DNA of 5,407 bases, taken from Maribacter sp. (lineage in GTDB: Bacteria > Bacteroidota > Bacteroidia > Flavobacteriales > Flavobacteriaceae). The stretch spans positions 1-5,407 of the forward strand of contig JABDKZ010000125.1 in assembly GCA_013001935.1 (NCBI GenBank). Direction: 5' to 3'. The notes beneath the pieces were generated by a model. It was given only the letters and a program-made list of their open reading frames with translations, ran no database searches and had not been told where the DNA came from. Below, one piece after another: positions 1-5,407 of the stretch. Numbering within the stretch: the first letter of the stretch is position 1; the number at the start of each line of letters is the position of its first letter. The translations under genes and the position numbers were made by a program.

Positions 1-107
1 GCATAGGAATTGGTGATGCAAATACATTGAAAGAAGCGGATTTTAATTTTAATGACTTCACGGAAATAGATTTGAGTTTTATTAAAAAATTACTGAACAA
101 TAAATGA
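1..107 (+). CDS. pgmB: Beta-phosphoglucomutase, C-terminal end (partial at 5' edge)
   Basis: Only the last 34 residues and the stop codon are present; the gene enters from the left edge and its first complete codon here is at position 3. The tail begins IGIGDANTLKEAD, which matches the late HAD-superfamily motif of beta-phosphoglucomutases (typically VGIG-D-x-x-x-L-x-x-AD), where the Asp/Glu region helps hold the catalytic Mg2+. The enzyme converts beta-D-glucose 1-phosphate to glucose 6-phosphate in the cytoplasm. The next gene encodes a GH65 phosphorylase, whose product is exactly that substrate, and the two genes overlap by 4 bases (ATGA, 104-107), as expected for translationally coupled operon partners. 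The motif alone could fit other HAD phosphatases; the assignment to PgmB rests largely on this neighbour. The catalytic aspartates near the N-terminus lie outside the window, so intactness cannot be judged. Confidence 0.85.
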   Translation, partial: IGIGDANTLKEADFNFNDFTEIDLSFIKKLLNNK

Positions 108-2410
108 ATCAAGAGTATATAAAAGCCGACAATTGGTCGATTATTGAAGAAGGATTTGACCCTGAAACGGTAAAATCCTCTGAAAGCCTTTTTAGTATTG
201 GTAATGGGGCCATGGGACAGCGAGCTAATTTTGAAGAGCCCTATTCGGGACAAACATTTCAAGGTAGCTATATTGCAGGCGTATATTATCCAGATAAAAC
301 CCGGGTTGGGTGGTGGAAAAATGGATATCCAGAATATTTTGCCAAAGTTTTAAATGCACCAAATTGGATTGGCATTACTGTTTTGGTCGATGGTGAAACC
401 CTTGATCTATTTAAATGTTCCCGTGTCGACAATTTTCGTAGGGAGCTGAATATGAAAGAAGGTTGGTACCAACGAAGTTTTTCGGCCACTATGCCGAATG
501 AAGTAATCATAAAAGCAAAAATCACCCGATTTTTAAGTCTTGATTTGGACGAATTAGGAGCAATCAAGTACGATATTGAGGTTGTTAATTCCGCCGCGGA
601 AATAACAGTTATCCCTTTTTTGGACAGTGGTATTACGAATGAGGATAGTAATTGGGATGATAAGTTTTGGAATACGACTTCAGTAAATTCAAAGGGCAGT
701 AGGGCATTTATAGAGGCGCATACCATGAAGACGAATTTTGGTATCTGTACTTTTATGGAAAGTCAATTGTTTTGTCAGGGAAAAATAATTGAAACTTTAC
801 CTTCAGCTACTAAAGAAGATACCTTTGTGGGGCATACCTACACGCACCAGCTAAAAAAAGGGGAAACCTTGTCTCTGCATAAGTTTGGAGGATATACGGT
901 ATCTACCAACCACAAGGCGAAAGAACTAATAAAAGCTGCCGATTCAGTACTGTCGCAGGCTGCTGAAATAGGCTTTGAAGGGTTGCTTGAAAAACAAAAA
1001 AAAGCCTGGCATGCCATTTGGCAGATGAGTGATATTGTCATAGAAGGCGATGTAAAAGCACAGCAAGGGATCCGTTTTAATATATTTCAATTGAATCAAA
1101 CCTATCTAGGAAAGGATTCTAGATTGAATATTGGTCCAAAAGGATTTACAGGGGAAAAATATGGGGGCAGTACGTATTGGGATACCGAAGCCTATTGCAT
1201 CCCTTTTTATATGGCGACAAAAGATCATAAAGTTGCAAGGAATTTATTAAAGTATCGTTATGAGCATTTGGAAAAGGCTATTGAAAATGCCGAAAAGTTA
1301 GGCTTTAGTAATGGTGCAGCCCTATATCCAATGGTTACCATGAACGGTGAAGAATGCCATAATGAGTGGGAAATCACTTTTGAGGAAATTCATAGGAATG
1401 GCGCAATAGCTTTTGCTATATACAATTACTACCGCTATACAGGAGATTACTCCTATATTCCTGAAATGGGATTGGAAGTTTTGATCGGGATCGCTCGTTT
1501 TTGGCATCAAAGAGCCAATTATTCAGAAAGCAAGGAAAAATTTGTAATTCTAGGGGTCACTGGGCCCAATGAATATGAAAACAATGTAAACAACAATTGG
1601 TATACAAATTACCTGGCTAAATGGTGTATTGATTTTGCTACAGAGCAACTCCAAAAGGTTAAGGATGGTTATCCGGATGATTATGCACGTATAATCGGCC
1701 ACACTAATTTAACCTCCAATGAAACTGATCAATGGTCGGAAGTTGCCAAAAATATGTATTTCCCATTCTCGGGGAAATACAATATTTATATGCAGCAAGA
1801 CGGCTTTTTGGATAAGGAGCTTATTACGGTCGACAATTTGGAAAAATCACAACGGCCGATCAATCAAAAATGGAGTTGGGACCGTATACTAAGATCACCT
1901 TATATTAAACAAGCAGATATACTCCAAGGTTTCTATCTTTTTGAGGACCATTTTACAATTGAGGAGTTACAACGGCATTTTGATTTTTACGAGCCTTTTA
2001 CAGTACACGAATCTTCACTTTCTCCGTGCGTACACAGTATTCAGGCCGCAAAACTGGATAGGATGGAACAGGCATACAAATTTTATCTTCGGACCTCAAG
2101 ACTAGACCTAGATGACTATAATAAGGAAGTTGAAGAGGGGCTGCATATTACTTCTATGGCAGGGACTTGGATGAGTATTGTTGAAGGTTTTGGAGGTCTT
2201 AGAGTTCTGGAAGATAAATTATCATTTACCCCCAGAATACCTAAAGGTTGGGAATCCTATTCATTTAAGGTAAACTTCAGAAATAGGATACTAAAGATCC
2301 TTGTTACTAAGCAAGAAACAAAGTTTAAGTTAGAAGGAAATGAACAAATGTCAATTCGATTGAATGGTCAACGTATGGAATTACGGCCTAATGAGGAAAT
2401 TTCAGCTTAA
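104..2410 (+). CDS. GH65 family maltose phosphorylase
   Basis: Complete, 768 residues, the usual length for bacterial GH65 phosphorylases. It should split maltose with inorganic phosphate, inverting the anomeric centre, into glucose and beta-glucose 1-phosphate. The N-terminal beta-sandwich domain (about 10-265) carries the SIGNGAMGQR motif at 31-40. The (alpha/alpha)6-barrel catalytic domain (about 320-690) carries YWDTEAY from Y358, and GPNEYEN whose Glu490 is the expected general acid. Further on, the KQAD motif at 602-605 and HESSLSP at 635-641 are family phosphate/active-site segments. A small beta domain ends the protein. The substrate loop NGEECHNEWEITFEEIHRNG (414-433) is of the maltose-phosphorylase type rather than the trehalose or kojibiose types; this is family knowledge recalled, not tested. 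No signal peptide is visible, so it is cytoplasmic. The start at 104 gives the standard family N-terminus and overlaps the pgmB stop by 4 bases. The amylase gene follows after one base. Family certain; substrate fairly sure. Confidence 0.93.
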   Translation: MNQEYIKADNWSIIEEGFDPETVKSSESLFSIGNGAMGQRANFEEPYSGQTFQGSYIAGVYYPDKTRVGWWKNGYPEYFAKVLNAPNWIGITVLVDGETLDLFKCSRVDNFRRELNMKEGWYQRSFSATMPNEVIIKAKITRFLSLDLDELGAIKYDIEVVNSAAEITVIPFLDSGITNEDSNWDDKFWNTTSVNSKGSRAFIEAHTMKTNFGICTFMESQLFCQGKIIETLPSATKEDTFVGHTYTHQLKKGETLSLHKFGGYTVSTNHKAKELIKAADSVLSQAAEIGFEGLLEKQKKAWHAIWQMSDIVIEGDVKAQQGIRFNIFQLNQTYLGKDSRLNIGPKGFTGEKYGGSTYWDTEAYCIPFYMATKDHKVARNLLKYRYEHLEKAIENAEKLGFSNGAALYPMVTMNGEECHNEWEITFEEIHRNGAIAFAIYNYYRYTGDYSYIPEMGLEVLIGIARFWHQRANYSESKEKFVILGVTGPNEYENNVNNNWYTNYLAKWCIDFATEQLQKVKDGYPDDYARIIGHTNLTSNETDQWSEVAKNMYFPFSGKYNIYMQQDGFLDKELITVDNLEKSQRPINQKWSWDRILRSPYIKQADILQGFYLFEDHFTIEELQRHFDFYEPFTVHESSLSPCVHSIQAAKLDRMEQAYKFYLRTSRLDLDDYNKEVEEGLHITSMAGTWMSIVEGFGGLRVLEDKLSFTPRIPKGWESYSFKVNFRNRILKILVTKQETKFKLEGNEQMSIRLNGQRMELRPNEEISA

Positions 2411-2411
2411 A

Positions 2412-4286
2412 ATGAACAATTTTAGAATCTATCCTCTAATATTTGCAATCTTGTCTGTAAACGCTTGTATGACCAAAAAAGAAAATGAACCCAAGTCATC
2501 TGAATCAGATAAAATGAAAAAAGAGGTAATCTATCAGGTGTTCCCTAGGCTTTTTGGGAATACAAATACCACAAATAAACCATGGGGAACAATCGAAGAA
2601 AACGGGGTCGGGAAGTTTTCCGATTTCTCTGAAAAGGCACTTGAAGAAATCAAGGCTTTGGGTGTTACCTATATTTGGTATACCGGTGTTCCGCACCATG
2701 ATGTCATTGCAGATTATACGGCCTATGGCATATCAAATGATGACCCGGATATAGTAAAGGGTAGGGCTGGGTCGCCCTATGCTGTTAAGGATTATTATAA
2801 TGTGAACCCTGATTTAGCACAAAATCCTGAACAGAGATTAACCGAGTTTCAAAGCTTAATAGATCGCACTCATAAAGCCGGACTCAAATTATTGATCGAT
2901 ATTGTTCCAAACCATGTAGCAAGAAATTATGAAGGAAAATCTAGTCCAGAGGGCATAGAACCTTTTGGAGCAAATGATGACAACACCGTTGAATATCGAC
3001 GAGACAATAATTTCTACTACATCCCAAATGAGGCTTTTAGGGTTCCTGAATGGCAAAACGGGTATTTGCCGCTTGGTGGGCTGGCTCACCCTTTGGCAGA
3101 CGGAAAGTTTGATGAAACTCCTGCAAAATGGACAGGTAATGGTTCTCGCTTGGCACAACCCAATATGAATGATTGGTATGAGACCGTAAAAGTGAACTAT
3201 GGTGTTAGACCTGATGGGACCTATGATTTTGATAGGTTACCCGATGATTTTTCAGGCAAGGATTACAAAGCACATTTTGATTATTGGTCTACTAAGGATG
3301 TGCCCAGCTCATGGAAAAAATTCAAGGACATCGCCCTTTATTGGATAGAAATGGGCGTTGATGGCTTCCGGTTTGATATGGCTGAAATGGTGCCTGTGGA
3401 ATTTTGGAGCTATATGAATTCCCATATCAAAATGAAAAACAAGGAAGCCTTTCTTTTGGCCGAAGTATATAATCCACAATTGTATCGTGATTACATTCAT
3501 AAGGGAAAAATGGATTATCTCTATGACAAGGTCGAGATGTACGATTCTTTAAAGCATATAATGCAGGGTCATGGCTGGACCGACCATATCCCGGTAGTAA
3601 AGAAAAACTTAAAGGATATTGAGCACCACATGCTTCATTTTCTTGAGAATCATGATGAGCAGCGAATCGCAAGCCCTGATTTTGCGGGTGATGCCAATAG
3701 GGGAAAACCTGCTATGGTTGTCTCAGCAACGATCAGCACTTCACCAACAATGATATATTTTGGACAAGAAGTAGGGGAGCCAGGGGATGAACATGCTGGA
3801 TTTGGACAGCCTACGCGAACTTCAATTTTTGATTACATTGGAGTTCCCCACCTTCAGCGCTGGGTAAATAATAAACAATTTGATGGAGGCCAACTGTCCA
3901 AAGAAGAAAAAGACCTTAGGGATTTTTATAAAAGACTGCTCAACTTTACAATAAATAGTGAGGCCCTAATAGGCAATTATCAAGACATTCATTATTACAA
4001 TAGGGACCACACTGAAAATTACAACCATCGCGTGTTATCCTATGCGCGCTGGTCTGAAAACGAAAAATTGGTTATAGTCGCAAATTTTGATGCTAAAGAA
4101 AACTATGGGTTTGAACTAAAAATACCAAATGACATCATCAATAGTTGGGATTTAACGGAAGGATCTTTTGAAACTATGGAACAATTATATAACCAGAAAA
4201 ATGCTTTGCTGGAAGTTAAAGATGGAATTGGAAATATCAGGATTGAAATTGAACCCTTGGAATCGATTATATTGAAAATTCTTTGA
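2412..4286 (+). CDS. GH13 alpha-amylase family glycosidase, probable lipoprotein
   Basis: 624 residues. It is expected to hydrolyse alpha-1,4 (possibly alpha-1,6) glucosidic bonds in starch-type glucans or maltodextrins. All GH13 signature regions are present: DIVPNHV at 163-169 (region I), GFRFD with nucleophile Asp322 (region II), LLAEVY with acid/base Glu351 (region III), and ENHDEQ with transition-state stabiliser Asp415 (region IV). QPNMN at 249-253 resembles region V (QPDLN type). About 150 residues separate regions I and II, implying a large domain B. A C-terminal beta domain starts near 527. The N-terminus MNNFRIYPLIFAILSVNAC looks like a lipoprotein signal with Cys19 as the lipidated residue, although Asn at lipobox -2 is unusual. 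The ATG at 2412 was chosen because it lies one base after the GH65 stop in a TTAAAATG context and opens the signal directly. An in-frame ATG at 2364 would overlap GH65 by 47 bases; an ATG at 2514 would give a cytoplasmic form. The operon position implies it feeds the maltose phosphorylase. The exact GH13 subfamily and bond specificity cannot be settled from the sequence by eye. Confidence 0.9.
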   Translation: MNNFRIYPLIFAILSVNACMTKKENEPKSSESDKMKKEVIYQVFPRLFGNTNTTNKPWGTIEENGVGKFSDFSEKALEEIKALGVTYIWYTGVPHHDVIADYTAYGISNDDPDIVKGRAGSPYAVKDYYNVNPDLAQNPEQRLTEFQSLIDRTHKAGLKLLIDIVPNHVARNYEGKSSPEGIEPFGANDDNTVEYRRDNNFYYIPNEAFRVPEWQNGYLPLGGLAHPLADGKFDETPAKWTGNGSRLAQPNMNDWYETVKVNYGVRPDGTYDFDRLPDDFSGKDYKAHFDYWSTKDVPSSWKKFKDIALYWIEMGVDGFRFDMAEMVPVEFWSYMNSHIKMKNKEAFLLAEVYNPQLYRDYIHKGKMDYLYDKVEMYDSLKHIMQGHGWTDHIPVVKKNLKDIEHHMLHFLENHDEQRIASPDFAGDANRGKPAMVVSATISTSPTMIYFGQEVGEPGDEHAGFGQPTRTSIFDYIGVPHLQRWVNNKQFDGGQLSKEEKDLRDFYKRLLNFTINSEALIGNYQDIHYYNRDHTENYNHRVLSYARWSENEKLVIVANFDAKENYGFELKIPNDIINSWDLTEGSFETMEQLYNQKNALLEVKDGIGNIRIEIEPLESIILKIL

Positions 4287-4295
4287 AAAAAGGTA

Positions 4296-4316
4296 ATGCA
4301 AATAGCATAGACTTTT
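4296..4316 (+). terminator. Weak hairpin after the amylase gene, possible terminator
   Basis: ATGC (4296-4299) and GCAT (4305-4308) can pair around a 5-base loop AAATA, and a short T run (TTTT, 4313-4316) follows a few bases later. It sits 10 bases after the amylase stop, where a transcript end would be expected. The stem is only 4 bp and the T run is interrupted from it, so this is a weak candidate on sequence alone. Confidence 0.2.
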
Positions 4317-4338
4317 CGATTGCTTATTCAATTTCAGT

Positions 4339-4353
4339 CACTTGCTGCAAGTG
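4339..4353. repeat. Perfect inverted repeat in the intergenic gap
   Basis: CACTTG (4339-4344) and CAAGTG (4348-4353) are exact reverse complements around the 3-base spacer CTG, giving a 15-bp near-perfect palindrome centred on 4346. It lies 53 bases past the amylase stop and about 80 bases before the probable promoter. There is no T run on either side, so an intrinsic terminator is not well supported. It could be a protein-binding site, a transcript-end hairpin, or chance. Confidence 0.45.
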
Positions 4354-4410
4354 GCTTGGCAGATTATAAAAGAACAATGTCAAAAACTATAATAATCTAA
4401 TCCATATCTT

Positions 4411-4441
4411 TTTTCAAATAGTAGTGCCATTTGTATATTTG
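4411..4441 (+). promoter_or_regulatory. Probable Bacteroidota-type promoter for the phosphodiesterase gene
   Basis: TATATTTG at 4434-4441 fits the -7 consensus TAnnTTTG recognised by the primary sigma factor of Flavobacteriia. The upstream -33 element (consensus TTG or TTTG) is only loosely matched by TTTTC at 4411-4415, 18 bases before the -7 box. Transcription would begin roughly at 4446-4450, leaving a short leader before the ATG at 4460. The site spans the ATG at 4424 and ends just before the ATG at 4442, which argues against both as starts. This is a consensus match by eye, not a mapped promoter. Confidence 0.6.
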
Positions 4442-4459
4442 ATGAATTATTTATTTTCT

Positions 4460-5215
4460 ATGAAATATTTTACAAGAATTCCGCTGCTTTTACTTTGTTT
4501 AATTTTATTACAAAGTTGTAATATGAAAGAGAAACCATTGATAATCGGACATAGAGGGGCAATGGGGCATGAAACCGAAAATACTATGGCCTCGATTCAA
4601 ATGGCACTGGATTTAAAAGTTGATATGATCGAAATAGATGTATTTCGAATAAAAACTGGGGAAGTTGCTGTTTTTCATGATCAATATGTAGATCGTCTCG
4701 CCAATGGAGGAGGCAATATAGAAGAGTACAATTTTTTTGACTTGAGAAAATTGATATTGGATGGTAACCATAGAATTCCAATTCTTCAGGATGTATTGAA
4801 ATTAATAGACAATAAGGTTCGTTTAAATATTGAGCTAAAGGGTGCTAATACTGCAGATGTTGTAAACCACATTGTCAGCTACTATGTTAAAGAAAGGGGT
4901 TGGTCTTTAGATAATTTCTTGATTTCAAGTTTTAGATGGGAAGAATTAAGGGAACTAAGGGGATTGAACAAAGATATCCCCATTGCGATTTTAACAGAAA
5001 AGAATCCGTTGAATGCCATTGATATTGCCAAAGAATTAAATGCGGAAGCCATAAATCCAAATTTTAATAAATTAGATTTAGCGGTTACAGCCAAAATTAA
5101 GGAGGCAGGTTTTAAAGTATATACTTGGACGGTTAATGAGCCCTCTGATATAGAACTTGTAAAATCATATGCTGTTGATGGTATAATTACCAATTACCCT
5201 GAACGCTTACAATAA
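4460..5215 (+). CDS. Glycerophosphodiester phosphodiesterase family lipoprotein
   Basis: 251 residues from the ATG at 4460. The family hydrolyses glycerophosphodiesters (deacylated phospholipids) to glycerol 3-phosphate and an alcohol, using a metal ion in a TIM barrel. The N-terminus has a basic start (K2, R6), a Leu-rich core at 7-17 and the lipobox LLQSC with Cys20, so it should be lipid-anchored in the envelope facing the periplasm. GDPD hallmarks follow: GHRG with His31 and Arg32, ENT at 40-42, EID with metal ligands Glu58 and Asp60, HD with His73, IPIL at 106-109, IELK with Glu125, and a C-terminal W-T-V-N then DGIITNYP. The length is normal for a single-domain bacterial GDPD. Earlier in-frame ATGs at 4424 and 4442 lie on or just after the likely promoter and would put extra residues before the signal peptide. 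The stop overlaps the next gene by one base. Substrate is unknown: some members of this fold act on other phosphodiesters. Confidence 0.9.
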   Translation: MKYFTRIPLLLLCLILLQSCNMKEKPLIIGHRGAMGHETENTMASIQMALDLKVDMIEIDVFRIKTGEVAVFHDQYVDRLANGGGNIEEYNFFDLRKLILDGNHRIPILQDVLKLIDNKVRLNIELKGANTADVVNHIVSYYVKERGWSLDNFLISSFRWEELRELRGLNKDIPIAILTEKNPLNAIDIAKELNAEAINPNFNKLDLAVTAKIKEAGFKVYTWTVNEPSDIELVKSYAVDGIITNYPERLQ

Positions 5216-5407
5216 TGTACGATGTACTTATAGTGGGTGGCGGTGCTTCGGGGTTTTATGCGGCCATCAATATAGCTGAGGCTAACGCCAATCTTACTAT
5301 TGCGATTTTAGAAAGAGGTAAGGAAGTACTCCAAAAAGTGAAGATTTCAGGTGGTGGTCGATGCAATGTCACCAATGCCGAAACAGGACCAAAAGAATTG
5401 GTCAAAA
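5215..5407 (+). CDS. HI0933/YhiN-family FAD/NAD(P)-binding flavoprotein (partial at 3' edge)
   Basis: Only the first 64 residues are present; the gene runs off the right edge. It opens MYDVLIVGGGASGFYAAI, a typical N-terminal Rossmann fold with the GGGASG dinucleotide-binding loop (GxGxxG) at residues 8-13. An acidic residue follows the second strand (AILERG), as in FAD binders. KVKISGGGRCNVTN further on is the hallmark of the HI0933/YhiN (BaiN-like) group of putative oxidoreductases, distinguishing it from glutathione-reductase or amine-oxidase types. It should be a cytoplasmic flavoprotein; the physiological substrate of the family is not well defined. Its ATG shares one base with the stop of the upstream phosphodiesterase (TAATG), so it is probably translated from the same transcript by reinitiation. 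No separate promoter is apparent in the upstream coding sequence. Confidence 0.9.
   Translation, partial: MYDVLIVGGGASGFYAAINIAEANANLTIAILERGKEVLQKVKISGGGRCNVTNAETGPKELVK

Noticed and set aside
286..726. 146-codon open frame on the minus strand inside the GH65 gene
   Set aside because: It lies wholly within a well-supported GH65 gene, its translation shows no recognisable domain, and no promoter or start context supports it.
2364..2411. Upstream ATG at 2364 as the amylase start
   Set aside because: It would overlap the GH65 gene by 47 bases and place 16 extra residues before an otherwise normal lipoprotein signal peptide.
2554..3168. Short plus-strand frames at 2554-2754 and 2965-3168 within the amylase gene
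   Set aside because: Both are out of frame with conserved GH13 sequence and show no domain; the amylase frame is intact with all catalytic motifs, so no frameshift needs to be invoked.
4424..4459. ATGs at 4424 and 4442 as starts of the phosphodiesterase
   Set aside because: The likely -7 promoter box at 4434-4441 lies between them, and starting at 4460 gives a standard lipoprotein N-terminus.
4287..4459. A small gene, tRNA or riboswitch in the intergenic gap
   Set aside because: No open frame with a plausible start, no cloverleaf-like pairing and no recognisable riboswitch core could be seen; only short inverted repeats and the promoter stand out.
4882..5193. 103-codon open frame on the minus strand inside the phosphodiesterase gene
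   Set aside because: It is antisense to conserved GDPD sequence, and the Ser/Leu-rich translation looks like a by-product of that coding strand.
1..5407. Mobile element, CRISPR array or phage/defence genes
   Set aside because: No transposase or integrase sequence, no repeated spacer-like units and no terminal repeats were seen; all genes are ordinary metabolic genes on one strand with similar base use.

Overview
The window looks like a piece of chromosome from a low-GC member of the Bacteroidota, most likely a marine-type Flavobacteriaceae. This rests on the AT-rich codon use, the near absence of Shine-Dalgarno sequences before the starts, a TAnnTTTG-type promoter element at 4434-4441, short lipoprotein signal peptides, and the gene order beta-phosphoglucomutase / GH65 maltose phosphorylase / GH13 amylase, which is familiar from flavobacterial maltose loci. 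The genus cannot be fixed from this window. All recognisable genes are on the + strand.

Region 1 (1-4286) is the distal part of a maltose/maltodextrin utilisation operon. It holds the last 34 residues of a beta-phosphoglucomutase (pgmB), a complete 768-residue GH65 phosphorylase that reads as maltose phosphorylase, and a 624-residue GH13 alpha-amylase-family lipoprotein. The joints are tight: pgmB and the GH65 gene share ATGA, and the amylase ATG lies one base after the GH65 stop. In the inferred scheme the envelope-anchored amylase cuts alpha-glucans or maltodextrins outside the cytoplasm. Maltose entering the cell is then split by phosphate into glucose and beta-glucose 1-phosphate, and PgmB converts the latter to glucose 6-phosphate, saving one ATP per maltose. 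Transporters and the regulator that usually accompany such a module would lie upstream, outside the window.

Region 2 (4287-4459) is a gap of about 170 bp. It holds one short perfect inverted repeat, a weaker hairpin, and a probable flavobacterial promoter just before the next gene. It most likely separates two transcription units.

Region 3 (4460-5407) starts with a glycerophosphodiester phosphodiesterase-family lipoprotein. Its stop overlaps by one base (TAATG) the start of an HI0933/YhiN-type flavoprotein, which runs off the right edge.

Nothing here clearly points to a new biological system, a mobile element, a CRISPR array or an RNA gene. The points worth a second look concern start-site choice and cell location, the promoter that settles the phosphodiesterase start, and the coupling of two apparently unrelated genes.
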